A stretch of DNA of 64,000 nt, taken from Sediminibacterium magnilacihabitans (GTDB taxonomy: Bacteria > Bacteroidota > Bacteroidia > Chitinophagales > Chitinophagaceae). Each line of letters begins with the position of its first letter. Positions within the stretch are counted from its first letter, which is position 1. The position numbers and the translations under genes were made by a program. Where the stretch lies: the NCBI GenBank assembly GCA_002973575.1, contig PVEQ01000005.1, positions 62,001 through 126,000 on the forward strand, given 5' to 3'. Shown here one piece after another: positions 54,554 through 64,000 of the stretch. Below the pieces are notes generated by a model. It was not told the DNA's origin. It did not search any database and was given only the letters and a program-made list of their open reading frames with translations.

Positions 54554-55591
54554 TTAGAAACGAACGCAACGCACTTTGTCCAGCGTAGAACTCCTGATCT
54601 TTAAGAAGTCGCGGTAAGAAGCTGTCAGTTCTAATCCGCCCCTGAGATTGGAAGCCACTTTCAGTTTGGAAATGTTTATATCATAACTAACACCGATGCT
54701 GAAGTGTGCGAACTCCAGTTTAACAGTAGGGATCGCTGCATCGCCCCAACGCAGGAAACTACCGATATACATGATATCCGGTTCATTGTTGTCGTACTCC
54801 CTGATGTTTACACCATAAAGCGCACCACCCAGTACCTGCCTGCCGCCGTTTTGAGCAAAATAATCTACAAAGGCAATCACATGTCCGCTCTCACCGGAAG
54901 GAGCGTTCACTCCCAGGTTAAAAGACCAGCGGGGTCTCAGGAAATTTTCCACGTTACCGGTCACGGAAGTGATGGTAGGATTGTTGAAGTGCGAAAGTCC
55001 TACTGCTACGTAGAACCTGGTTTTATTACTGAAAGCGCTGCTGAAGGAGAGCCCGGTTGCCATATCCCAATAAGAATATCCTGTGGCAGTAATAGGTTGT
55101 GAAGAAGGATTGGATGGATCGAAACTGCCTCCGCGGAACTGGTCGCCCATTTTCACCTGTGATGGATCGAACTGGCTGGAAACGGGGCCACCCATGAATG
55201 CGGCTGACAAATAGGTATCGCTGTTCTCACTAAGCGCTTTGTGGAAATTTACCACGGGCAAAATCTGTGTTCGCCTGAGCCTGAGATCACCGGCGCCGTC
55301 TATACTCATCTGTGTTCCCACGGTAACGATATCGTCTTTGGTGCCCACCGGTATTTTGTATTCCGCACTGAAAGAGGTGGTCCTGTATGGAACGGTAACG
55401 CTGCCCCATTGATCGCGGTGTGCGAGTGATAAGCGTATGTCACCCGTGAATATGCCTGCCAGCGCGGGGTTCCTGAGCAGTGGCTGCTCATAAAACTGGG
55501 AGAAAGTGTAGTCCTGCGCTGCTACCCTATTACTGCAAAGCAGTAGCAAGCACCAGGCCACGAGCATCCGAAGGGTAGATTGCTTTATCAT
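54554..55591 (-). CDS. PorP/SprF-family outer-membrane protein, partner of the giant adhesin
   Basis: A 345-aa beta-barrel protein: signal peptide (LRMLVAWCLLLLCSNRVAAQ) and the family pattern DYTFSQFYEQPLLRNPALAGI, with alternating strands to a C-terminal Phe (VRCVRF). It follows the giant type B adhesin gene on the minus strand with a 4-base overlap, the SprB-SprF arrangement known from Flavobacterium gliding motility. It converges on the PAP2-like gene, the stops 10 bases apart. Confidence 0.92.
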   Translation of the reverse strand: MIKQSTLRMLVAWCLLLLCSNRVAAQDYTFSQFYEQPLLRNPALAGIFTGDIRLSLAHRDQWGSVTVPYRTTSFSAEYKIPVGTKDDIVTVGTQMSIDGAGDLRLRRTQILPVVNFHKALSENSDTYLSAAFMGGPVSSQFDPSQVKMGDQFRGGSFDPSNPSSQPITATGYSYWDMATGLSFSSAFSNKTRFYVAVGLSHFNNPTITSVTGNVENFLRPRWSFNLGVNAPSGESGHVIAFVDYFAQNGGRQVLGGALYGVNIREYDNNEPDIMYIGSFLRWGDAAIPTVKLEFAHFSIGVSYDINISKLKVASNLRGGLELTASYRDFLKIRSSTLDKVRCVRF

Positions 55592-58500
55592 TTTAAAATA
55601 GTTATGTTGCCTTTAAAGAAGGATGGAACGCCTTTATCACAGATCACCTCGCATATATATACGAATACATCGGGTGCTGCCGGCTTACCCCTCACTTTGC
55701 CATCCCATGCATAAGCAGGATCACCGGGCTGGAAATTCATTTTTTCAAATACCACTTCACCCCAACGGTTGAAGATGCGGAAGCTCTTGATCACTTTCAC
55801 GCCCTTGCCCTGTATCATCAGCACATCGTTGATACCATCGCCATCGGGAGAGAAGGCGTTGGGGATGAATACCAGGGTACCCGGACAGAAGGTTTTGATG
55901 TTCAGGGTGTCTATACTGATACATCCGTAACGGTTGGTGGCCCTGCATATCAGCGATACATCATCACCCACTTTCAGTTGCGGTGTGGCGCAGTTGTAGC
56001 AGGAGAAATTGGATGAACCATACCATGCCCACTTCACAATATCCGGACGCTCTGTCACTGTTTTGATCTGCAGTACATCACCTGCCGACATTACCGTGTC
56101 TTTTCCAATGTGAATGGCTGTGGGGCGACCTACTACCATTTTCACTTCGGCAGTATCGGCGAAACATCCGTACTGGTCTTTACCGATCACATGATAAGTA
56201 GTGGTTTGATCAGGACTTGCAACTGGTGTTGCAGCATTCTTATTACTCAATGCTGTTTCAGGGTACCAGGTATAGGAGTTGGCACCGGCAGCGAATAATT
56301 GTTTCGACTGGCCGAAACAGATGGTGTCTCCTTTAGCCGCCAGCATCTTCAACGGCTGCACGAGGTGCAGGTTAGTTGTCTGGATCTCACTACATCCATA
56401 CTGGCTTACACCAACCACTTTGTATTGTGAGCTGGAGCCGGGCTGTACCTTCAATACCTGGCAGTTGCTGCAAAGGATATTATTGTTCTGATCGCTCCAG
56501 ATATAGCTGGCAGCACCATCTGCTTTGAGGGTAGCCGTATCACCCTTGCACACATTGGTGCTGCTGGTGATCGTAACAGCAGGGATGGGGTGAACGGTGA
56601 TGGCTTTGAAAGCAGAATCGAAGCAACGGTTGATGGTAGCCACTGTGAGCTTAACAGTGTAATAGCCATCTTCTACATATTGCACAGTCACAACACTGTC
56701 GAGGGATTTTTTACCGTTGCCCAGGTTCCACAAGAAATAAGCAATGGAATCTTTCGAGTGCACATCGGGCGATACCCTCATGAACTGTGTTTTACATATT
56801 TCCGTTACGGCATTGATATTGGCCTGCGGGAAATCGAACACGGTTACTTTATAATTTGCCTGACGGGTATTAACGCATCCACTATTGCTTTGAACGGTAA
56901 GAGCGATGCTCTGCATACCGTCGGCAGTGTATACGATGCTGTTGTTCCTGGTTCGAACGGTATCTCCTCCTACACCCGGTGTGTACCATTTCCAGCTCAG
57001 GATACCAAAGCTTGTGCTGGTAGTATCGGTAAAGAAGAAAGTTGTTTTACCGCAATCATTGATGGCGCTCAACCTGAATCCGGTTTGCAGTTTGTCGATG
57101 GTAATGGTAACGGTATCGGATGAACTGTTACATACATCATTGGCGATGGTCCATACAAATTTATAAACACCTTTTTGCAGACCCGATACATCTGTGGCGG
57201 GAGACAGTACATTCAGGAATGAAGGCGTAGAAGGACCAGAAGCCATGCTCCATTTTCCAACACCCGATGTGGGAAGGTTGGCAGCCAGTGTTACACGGCT
57301 GCTGCCATCGCAAAGCAATTGATTGGGACCTGCATGTGCAATGGTTACCGGCTGCATGGTGGTAATGGTAACCACATTGGTAGGCATGGAGGCGCAAGCG
57401 CCGTTCTGAACCCATGTTCTGTACCAGGTAGTGGTGAGGAGATTATTATACTGCTGAACATCGCTTGTATTGTTGTTGAGCGCATTCCAGCTATGGGTAC
57501 TGTCGGTAGAAAATTCCCAGCGAAGCACAGATCCGGTTCTGCCCGACAATTTGATGGAACCATTATTGGCATTATAACAAACCACTGCATCGCTGGCCAG
57601 TTGACCCGCTACTGTAGCAGAATCAACCCGTATAACGAAGGTGTCTGAATAGGCACTGGAGCATACACTGCTCTGTACCAGCACCCTGAACCAGGTGGTA
57701 GTAGTAAGGTTGGTATAAGTGTATTTATCCTCGCTGTTGATGAAGCTGGTCCAGCTGACGCCTTTATCAGTAGAATATTCCCAATGTTGTACCACGCCTG
57801 TGTAACCGGTTAGGCGGAGGCTGTCGATATTGGCTGTGGCGCAAACCGCACTGCTGGCTGAATTTAGTTTACCGCCCACAGAAGCCGGTCTCACATTGAT
57901 GGTGGCAATATTGCTGTATGCTATGCTGCAAGGACCATTCTGCACCAGTACCCTGAACTGGGTGGTGGTCAACAGATTGTTGTAGTTGTAAGTAGCAGCC
58001 ACGTTGCTGGTGCTGTTCCAGGTGGTACCGCTGTCGGTTGAAATTTCCCAACGAACAATATTGCCGGTGTAACCTGCCACTTGCAGCTTGCCTGCATTTC
58101 CTGTTACACAAGCGAAAGCATCCGGCGCCAGCTTGCCGCCATTAGACAATGCAAATACGGTAACGGCTACTGAATCTTTAGAATCGGCACAGGATCCGTT
58201 GGAAATATTCCAGGCGAATTTGTATGTGCCGGGCTGGAGACCGCTTACTGTAGCAGTAGCGTCATTTACATTGGAGAATACCACAACAGACGGACCGCTG
58301 ATCAACGACCAGGTACCTGTTCCGGAAGAAGGCGTATTGGCTGCCAACCGGGTAACAGATACATTACAGAGGTTCTGCGCAGGACCCGCATGCGCAGTAG
58401 TAACAGGTTGCAGTACAGTAATGGTAACCAGACCGGAAGTTTGTGTTAAACAAACACCATTTTGCACCTGTGCCCTGAATTGGGTGGTAGCTGTAAGATT

Positions 58501-61500
58501 GTTGTAAGTATAACCGGCGCCGGTAAAGGCGATATCTGTCCATGTAGTACCATTATCAGTAGAAGACTGCCATTTGTTGATGGAACCTGTATAACCTGAG
58601 AGGTTGAGGTTACCGGTATTAGCTGTAGCACACACAGTTGCGGGTGCAGCAAGTGAGCCAGCAACCGTAGCAGCATATACGGTGATCTTCATGGTAGCAG
58701 ATGACTGCGCACAGGCTGCGTTGGAAATGGTCCATGCCAATTGGTAAGTGCCTGCCTGCAATCCATTCACGGTGGTAGCCGGGTCGTTGGGATTGGTAAA
58801 GCTGATAACAGCCGGACCACTCACCATGCTCCAGGTACCTGTACCGGAAGCAGGTGTATTAGCATTGAGCTTAGCCGAAGTTACATTACAGAGTTGTTGA
58901 TCGCTTCCTGCATTAGCAGTGGTTACCGGCTGAAGCACGGTAATAGTTACTGCAGTGGAAACCAATGCTGGGCAAACAACATTCTGCACTTGCACCCTGA
59001 ATTGAGTGGTAGTGTTCAGGTTGTTGTACGTGAAGTTGGCAGCGGTATTGGCGATATCTGACCAGGTATTGCCGTTGTCAATAGAAGATTGCCATTTATT
59101 AACAGCGCCTTTATTGCCGGTGAGGTTAAGTGTACCGGTGTTGGCAGTAGCGCACACGGTAGCGGGTGCAGCAAGTGTGCCGGCAACCGTAGCAGCATAC
59201 ACGGTTACTTTCATGGTTGACTGTGAACTGGCACAGGTATTATTGGAGATGGTCCACTGGAACTGGTAAGTACCGGTAGCAAGACCGCTAACAGTAGTAT
59301 TGTAAGCATTCGGATTGGTAAAGCTTGCGGTAGAAGGTCCGCTTATCTGTGTCCAGGTACCAGTACCGGAAGCCGGATTGTTACCTGCAAGTGTGACGGA
59401 AGCTACATTACAGAGTTGCTGATCGGGTCCTGCATTGGCAGTGGTAACCGGTTGCAGTACGGTAATAGTAACCGGACCTGAAGCCAATACCAGGCAAGCG
59501 CCGTTTTGCACCTGTGCCCTGAATTGGGTGGTAGTATTCAGGTTGTTGTAAGTGAGGTTGGCGGTGGTATTGGCGATATCTGCCCAGGTAGTGCCATTAT
59601 CGACGGAAGATTGCCATTTGTTGATGTTGCCTGTATAACCTGTGAGGTTGAGTGTGCCGGTATTGGCGGTAGCACACACAGTTGCAGGTGCAGCGAGTGA
59701 GCCGGCAACCGTAGCAGCATACACGGTGATCTTCATGGTAGCGGTTGACTGCGCACAGGCTGCGTTGGAAATGGTCCATGCCAGTTGGTAAGTGCCTGCC
59801 TGCAATCCATTCACGGTGGTAGCCGGGTCGTTCGGGTTGGTAAAGGTAACAGCAGCGGGACCACTTACCATGCTCCAGGTACCTGTACCGGAAGTAGGTG
59901 TATTAGCGCTGAGCTTAGCAGAACTTACATTACAGAGTTGCTGATCGCTTCCTGCATTGGCAGTGGTTACCGGCTGAAGCACGGTAATAGTTACTGCAGT
60001 AGAAATCAGCGCAGGACAAACCGCATTCTGTACTTCTGCCCTGAACTGCGTATTGGCAGTAAGGTTATTGTAAGTGTAACTGGCAGTGGTGTTCGCAATA
60101 GCTGTCCAGGTAGAACCATTATTAATAGAGTATTCCCATTTGTTGATGGTGCCCGTATAACCTGTGAGGTTGAGCGTGCCGTTGTTGGAAGTAGCACACA
60201 CAGTCGCAGGTGCAGCGAGTGTGCCGGCAACCGTAGCAGCATACACAGTTACTTTCATGGTTGATTGCGAGCTGGCACAGGTATTATTGGAGATGGTCCA
60301 CTGGAACTGGTAAGTACCGGTAGCAAGACCGCTAACAGTAGTATTGTAAGCATTCGGATTGGTAAAGCTTGCGGTAGAAGGTCCGCTTATCTGTGTCCAG
60401 GTACCAGTACCGGAAGCCGGATTGTTACCGGCGAGTGTAGCGGAAGCTACATTACAAAGTTGCTGATCAGGTCCCGCATTAGCAGTGGTTACCGGCTGTA
60501 TCACCGTAATGGTCACTACATTGGAAACCAGTGCGGGACATACAGCGTTTTGCACCTCAGCTCTGAACTGGGTACTAGTAGTAAGATTGTTGTAAGTATA
60601 GTTGGCAGTAGTATTAGTGATATTGGTCCAGGTAGTACCGTTATCGATAGAAGATTGCCATTTGTTAATGTTGCCAGTATTGCCTGTGAGATTGAGTGTA
60701 CCGGTATTGGAAGTAGCACATACGGTAGCCGGTGCAACCAATGAGCCTGCAACAGTAGCAGGATATACGGTTATTTTTACAGTTGATTGCGAGTTGGCAC
60801 AAGTACTGTTGGAGATGGTCCATTGGAATGTATAAGTGCCCACAGTAAGACCATTAACAACCGTATGCGGATCGGTATTATTGACAAAAGAACCAGTAGA
60901 AGGTCCGCTTACCTGTGACCAGGTACCAGTACCGGAACTGGGTACATTACCAGCCAAACTGGTAGAAGTAGTATTACAGAGTTGTTGATCAGGTCCTGCG
61001 TTGGCAGTAGTTACCGGTTGGAGTATGGTAATGGTTACATTGTTGGAAGGCAATGCGGGACAAACCGTATTCTGTACCTGAGCCCTGAACAAGGTAGTGG
61101 CAGTGAGGTTTGTATAATTATAAGAAGCGGTAGTATTAGTGATATCTATCCAGGTAGTACCATTGTCAATAGAAGATTGCCATTTGTTGATAGTGCCTGC
61201 ATAACCGGTAAGGTTGAGTGTACCGGTGTTGGAGGTAGCACACGCCGTAGCGGGTGCAGCCAGTGTGCCGGCAACTGTAGCGGCATTTACAGTCACTTTC
61301 ATAGTTGACTGTGAGCTGGCGCAGGTATTATTGGAGATGGTCCACTGGAATACATAAGTGCCCACAACAAGACTATTCACGGTGGTGTTGTAAGCATTAG
61401 GATTGGTGAAGCTGGCGGTAGAAGGTCCACTTACCTGTGTCCAGATACCAGTACCGGAAGTTGGGTTGTTACCAGCGAGTGTTGTGGAAGCTACATTACA

Positions 61501-64000
61501 GAGTTGTTGATCAGGTCCTGCATTAGCAGTGGTCACCGGTTGTATCACGGTAATCGCTACCACATTGGAAACAAGTGAAGGACAAGCCGAGTTTTGCACC
61601 TCGGCTCTGAATTGTGTATTAGTAGTAAGGTTGCTGTAAGTATAGTTGGCAGTGGTGTTGGAGATATCAGTCCAGGTAGCGCCATTATTGGTAGAAGATT
61701 GCCATTTGTTGATGATACCTGTATAACCGGTGAGATTGAGTGTGCCGGTATTGGAAGTGGCACACACGGTAGCCGGTGCAGCCAGTGAACCTGCCACAGT
61801 AGGCGGATGAACATTGATCGTTACAACATCTGTTGAAGGTGTACACAGCGCATTAGAGATGGTAAACATCAATTTATAAGTACCCTGTACTAATCCGTAT
61901 ACATCGGTTGTAGGATTATGTATATCGTTGAAAGTAACCGTAGAAGGTCCGCTTACGAATGACCAGGTACCTGTGCCTGATGTAGGTGTGTTACCCGCTA
62001 GTGTAGCAGAGCTTACATTACAGAGATCCTGCGCAGGTCCTGCATGAGCAGTGGTAACAGCAGGTAATGCAAGAATGGTAACGATATTAGAATAAAGCGA
62101 TGGGCAGGGGCTATTCTGTACCAGCACCCTGTACTCCGTAGTAGCAGATATATTGTTATAAGTATAACCGGCAGTGATGTTAGCGATATCGGCCCAGGTA
62201 GTACCATTATCGGTAGAAGACTGCCATTTGAGAATGCTGCCGGTATAACCGCTCAGGCTGAGGTTACCGTTGTTTACATTGGCACAAACGGTAGAAGGCG
62301 TTACCAGGTTTCCGGGAACAGTGAGCGGATGCACCGTAACATTCACAAAGGTTTTTGAATCAGCACAAATGCCATTGGAGATGGTCCATGCAAACTGGTA
62401 AGTACCTACGGCCAATCCGTTTACAACAGTATTCGGGTCGAGCAGGTTTACAATAGTAGCGGGCGATCCGCCTGTCTGTGTCCATTTACCGGTGCCTTGC
62501 GTTGGCGTGTTGCCTGCCAATGTTGTGGTGCTGGTACTGCAAAGGCTCTGATCGGGTCCTGCATTGGAAGGGGTTACCGGTTGCACTACTGTAATGGTAG
62601 CCGAAACACCTGAATACAATGCCTGTCCGCCTGATTTTTGTACCAATGCCCTGTAGTATGTGGTTACAAGCAGGTTATTGAATGTATAGGTAGGTGTATT
62701 AGCGCCAACCGTACTAGCGATTGGCTGCCAGGTTGTGGTGCTTGTTGAATCTTCCCACTGCAGGATGGTTCCATCGTATCCGGTTAAAGTAAGTGTGCCG
62801 TGATTTACACCTCTGCAAACCACCTGGTCGGGACCAATCACACCAGGATTGGTGGGCGGTGCAACAGTAATGGTCATATCGGCATAAGAATTAGCACATA
62901 CACCGTTAGATACAGTCCAGCGGAATGTATACACGCCATTTGAAGCGGGCGGACCGGCAATATAAGTGAGTCCTGTAATAGTAGTCTTAGGATCGGCAGT
63001 ATTCACGAAGCCGACATTAGTTGGACCAGATAATTGAGACCATTGACCGGTGCCTGACGTTGGAGGAACCGCATTCAGTTGTGCACTGGCAAAAATAAAA
63101 GTGATGTTTTGATTGGGCCCTGCATTGGCGGCTGATACCGGCTGAATCACATTTACCGTAACCAGATTGGAATACAACGCCGGGCAGATGCCATTTTGTA
63201 CCAATGCCCTGTATTTGGTAGTGGTAGTAAGATTGCTGTAGTTATAAGTATTGGCTGTATTGGCAATATTGCTCCAGGTATTGCCATTATCAATAGAAGA
63301 TTCCCAACGCAGTATATTGGTGCTGTAACCACTGAGAGAAACCGTGCCGCCATTGGCTGTAGCACATACGGTGGCATCGGAAGCCAGTGTGCCAGGAGCG
63401 CTTGGTGCAAATACAGTGATGTTCATCACACTTTGTGAAACTGCACAAGGTCCATTGGAAATAGTCCAGCGCAACTGATAGCTTCCTGTTGTTAAGCCAT
63501 ATACCGTAGTAGTTGGATTATTCGGATTGGTGAATGTAACGGCAGAAGGCCCGCTCACGAAAGACCATGTACCTGTACCGGAACTGGGTGTATTACCCGC
63601 CAGTGTTGCAGAGGTAACATTACAGAGTTGTTGGTCGGGACCGGCATTGGCGGCAGTCACAGCTTGCAACACCGTAATGGCTACATTGTTGGAATACTGC
63701 GCGGCACAAACACCACTCTTCACAGAAGCCCTGTACAATGTACTTTGGGTGAGGTTATTGTAAGTATAAGTATTATTGGTGTTGGCTATATCCAACCAGG
63801 TGTTGCCATTATCCACAGAAGACTGCCATTTCAGAATGGACGAGGTATAACCAGATAAGGTAAGCGTTCCTGCATTGCTGGTAGCACATACAGAAGCAGG
63901 CGTTGCCAGTGTGCCTGTAACAGTTGCCGGATCGATCTGAACCTGTACGGTACTTTGGCTGGAAGCGCAGACGCCATTTGAAATGGTCCACTGGAACTGA
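55588..64000 (-). CDS. Giant SprB-like repetitive adhesin with T9SS type B sorting domain (partial)
   Basis: The frame is open from the window's right edge; 2803 residues are visible and the N-terminus, with the signal peptide, lies outside. About twelve modules open with an AGPDQQLC-like motif. Between residues about 1 and 2180 they alternate with Ig-like modules of about 80 residues (WQSSxDNGxTW), giving 174-residue units in the central part. PKD-like and Ig-like domains follow, and a T9SS type B domain ends the protein (FIPNAFSPDGDGINDVLMIQG, FNRWGEVVFEKM). It is very rich in Thr, Ser and Asn. With the overlapping PorP/SprF gene it fits a SprB-type surface adhesin, as used in gliding or attachment. 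Confidence 0.93.
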   Translation of the reverse strand, partial: QFQWTISNGVCASSQSTVQVQIDPATVTGTLATPASVCATSNAGTLTLSGYTSSILKWQSSVDNGNTWLDIANTNNTYTYNNLTQSTLYRASVKSGVCAAQYSNNVAITVLQAVTAANAGPDQQLCNVTSATLAGNTPSSGTGTWSFVSGPSAVTFTNPNNPTTTVYGLTTGSYQLRWTISNGPCAVSQSVMNITVFAPSAPGTLASDATVCATANGGTVSLSGYSTNILRWESSIDNGNTWSNIANTANTYNYSNLTTTTKYRALVQNGICPALYSNLVTVNVIQPVSAANAGPNQNITFIFASAQLNAVPPTSGTGQWSQLSGPTNVGFVNTADPKTTITGLTYIAGPPASNGVYTFRWTVSNGVCANSYADMTITVAPPTNPGVIGPDQVVCRGVNHGTLTLTGYDGTILQWEDSTSTTTWQPIASTVGANTPTYTFNNLLVTTYYRALVQKSGGQALYSGVSATITVVQPVTPSNAGPDQSLCSTSTTTLAGNTPTQGTGKWTQTGGSPATIVNLLDPNTVVNGLAVGTYQFAWTISNGICADSKTFVNVTVHPLTVPGNLVTPSTVCANVNNGNLSLSGYTGSILKWQSSTDNGTTWADIANITAGYTYNNISATTEYRVLVQNSPCPSLYSNIVTILALPAVTTAHAGPAQDLCNVSSATLAGNTPTSGTGTWSFVSGPSTVTFNDIHNPTTDVYGLVQGTYKLMFTISNALCTPSTDVVTINVHPPTVAGSLAAPATVCATSNTGTLNLTGYTGIINKWQSSTNNGATWTDISNTTANYTYSNLTTNTQFRAEVQNSACPSLVSNVVAITVIQPVTTANAGPDQQLCNVASTTLAGNNPTSGTGIWTQVSGPSTASFTNPNAYNTTVNSLVVGTYVFQWTISNNTCASSQSTMKVTVNAATVAGTLAAPATACATSNTGTLNLTGYAGTINKWQSSIDNGTTWIDITNTTASYNYTNLTATTLFRAQVQNTVCPALPSNNVTITILQPVTTANAGPDQQLCNTTSTSLAGNVPSSGTGTWSQVSGPSTGSFVNNTDPHTVVNGLTVGTYTFQWTISNSTCANSQSTVKITVYPATVAGSLVAPATVCATSNTGTLNLTGNTGNINKWQSSIDNGTTWTNITNTTANYTYNNLTTSTQFRAEVQNAVCPALVSNVVTITVIQPVTTANAGPDQQLCNVASATLAGNNPASGTGTWTQISGPSTASFTNPNAYNTTVSGLATGTYQFQWTISNNTCASSQSTMKVTVYAATVAGTLAAPATVCATSNNGTLNLTGYTGTINKWEYSINNGSTWTAIANTTASYTYNNLTANTQFRAEVQNAVCPALISTAVTITVLQPVTTANAGSDQQLCNVSSAKLSANTPTSGTGTWSMVSGPAAVTFTNPNDPATTVNGLQAGTYQLAWTISNAACAQSTATMKITVYAATVAGSLAAPATVCATANTGTLNLTGYTGNINKWQSSVDNGTTWADIANTTANLTYNNLNTTTQFRAQVQNGACLVLASGPVTITVLQPVTTANAGPDQQLCNVASVTLAGNNPASGTGTWTQISGPSTASFTNPNAYNTTVSGLATGTYQFQWTISNNTCASSQSTMKVTVYAATVAGTLAAPATVCATANTGTLNLTGNKGAVNKWQSSIDNGNTWSDIANTAANFTYNNLNTTTQFRVQVQNVVCPALVSTAVTITVLQPVTTANAGSDQQLCNVTSAKLNANTPASGTGTWSMVSGPAVISFTNPNDPATTVNGLQAGTYQLAWTISNAACAQSSATMKITVYAATVAGSLAAPATVCATANTGNLNLSGYTGSINKWQSSTDNGTTWTDIAFTGAGYTYNNLTATTQFRAQVQNGVCLTQTSGLVTITVLQPVTTAHAGPAQNLCNVSVTRLAANTPSSGTGTWSLISGPSVVVFSNVNDATATVSGLQPGTYKFAWNISNGSCADSKDSVAVTVFALSNGGKLAPDAFACVTGNAGKLQVAGYTGNIVRWEISTDSGTTWNSTSNVAATYNYNNLLTTTQFRVLVQNGPCSIAYSNIATINVRPASVGGKLNSASSAVCATANIDSLRLTGYTGVVQHWEYSTDKGVSWTSFINSEDKYTYTNLTTTTWFRVLVQSSVCSSAYSDTFVIRVDSATVAGQLASDAVVCYNANNGSIKLSGRTGSVLRWEFSTDSTHSWNALNNNTSDVQQYNNLLTTTWYRTWVQNGACASMPTNVVTITTMQPVTIAHAGPNQLLCDGSSRVTLAANLPTSGVGKWSMASGPSTPSFLNVLSPATDVSGLQKGVYKFVWTIANDVCNSSSDTVTITIDKLQTGFRLSAINDCGKTTFFFTDTTSTSFGILSWKWYTPGVGGDTVRTRNNSIVYTADGMQSIALTVQSNSGCVNTRQANYKVTVFDFPQANINAVTEICKTQFMRVSPDVHSKDSIAYFLWNLGNGKKSLDSVVTVQYVEDGYYTVKLTVATINRCFDSAFKAITVHPIPAVTITSSTNVCKGDTATLKADGAASYIWSDQNNNILCSNCQVLKVQPGSSSQYKVVGVSQYGCSEIQTTNLHLVQPLKMLAAKGDTICFGQSKQLFAAGANSYTWYPETALSNKNAATPVASPDQTTTYHVIGKDQYGCFADTAEVKMVVGRPTAIHIGKDTVMSAGDVLQIKTVTERPDIVKWAWYGSSNFSCYNCATPQLKVGDDVSLICRATNRYGCISIDTLNIKTFCPGTLVFIPNAFSPDGDGINDVLMIQGKGVKVIKSFRIFNRWGEVVFEKMNFQPGDPAYAWDGKVRGKPAAPDVFVYICEVICDKGVPSFFKGNITILK
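57100..64000 (-). repeat. Tandem 522-bp repeats within the adhesin gene
   Basis: Each 174-residue unit consists of an AGPDQQLC module and a module with a conserved Trp (WQSSxDNGTTW). About twelve AGPDQ-type openings are visible in this stretch. The units vary more toward the 3' end, where three extra Ig-like modules without an AGPDQ partner occur around residues 1900-2120. Confidence 0.85.
58390..60480 (-). repeat. Higher-order duplication: two adjacent 1044-bp blocks
   Basis: Units alternate between two sequence types (one with NNPASGTGTWTQI, one with ANTPxSGTGTWSMV), so a block of two units (1044 bp) is repeated. By eye, 59228-59385 and 60272-60429 are identical over 158 bases, exactly 1044 apart, much closer than other units. 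This points to a recent duplication or gene conversion. Confidence 0.7.

Noticed and set aside
58741..60744. Several open frames of about 100-160 codons on the plus strand within the adhesin repeats
   Set aside because: They recur with the repeat period and are antisense shadows of the minus-strand adhesin frame.
57100..64000. Many regularly spaced repeats resembling a CRISPR or satellite array
   Set aside because: The period is 522 bp, every unit keeps one open frame with protein-level conservation, and no spacer-like unique segments or cas genes are present.
1..64000. Search for tRNA/rRNA genes, insertion sequences, integrases and att sites
   Set aside because: None could be recognised by eye; small structured RNAs cannot be excluded without covariance-model searches.

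Overview
The window reads as chromosomal DNA of a Bacteroidota bacterium, most likely of the Chitinophagaceae/Chitinophagia. The grounds are: a type IX secretion (T9SS) gene set (PorZ-like protein, three proteins with T9SS-type C-termini, two PorP/SprF proteins); the Bacteroidota arginine route with an acylornithine carbamoyltransferase; IspG with a large insert; fused isobutyryl-CoA mutase IcmF; and promoters of the Bacteroidota type (-7 box TAnnTTTG) with almost no Shine-Dalgarno sequences. No rRNA, tRNA, CRISPR array, transposase or phage gene was seen, and no gene-free stretch exceeds 300 bases (the longest, 35284-35563, holds tandem hairpins).

Layout. 1-5604: arginine operon argC(3' end)-argD-argF'-argB-argE-argH, closely spaced. 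5659-9191: FKBP isomerase, then an OmpR-type two-component pair. 9216-15849: glycine C-acetyltransferase, class D beta-lactamase, ispG-nadB-acyltransferase. 15846-20438 (mostly minus): sulfur metallo-hydrolase/rhodanese with its ArsR regulator, tsaB, a truncated hydroxyacyl-CoA dehydrogenase-like gene, ridA and a mutarotase. 20559-24522: icmF and a PliI-like lysozyme inhibitor. 24598-25659: an eroded phosphoesterase pseudogene. 25668-27956: porZ-like gene.

28064-32692 is the most interesting accessory block: a small HTH regulator, two very small double-glycine-leader peptide genes (one only 57 codons), a CPBP-family membrane protein, a HlyD adaptor and a C39-peptidase ABC exporter. It looks like a complete two-peptide bacteriocin-like (or signalling-peptide) production and export unit. 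Facing it, 7 bp away, is a minus-strand operon of a multi-TM protein, a HisKA_3 kinase and a NarL-type regulator.

34801-46150: a lipoprotein; an FtsX-like permease/ATPase pair with a DUF4836 lipoprotein; a GH3-plus-serine-hydrolase fusion; DUF5606, DinB, DUF1579 and DsbA-like proteins; a DegT aminotransferase. 46236-47726: rpoN. 47828-64000: a T9SS/gliding-type surface region with a type B sorted Kelch-like protein, PorP/SprF, a PD40-OmpA protein, a PAP2-like membrane protein, and, on the minus strand, a second PorP/SprF paired with a giant repetitive SprB-like adhesin that runs off the window's right end.

Starts were moved from the longest frame where a -7 box, signal peptide or family alignment required it (argF', argB, tsaB, ridA, the 3HCDH-like gene, degT, the HTH gene).
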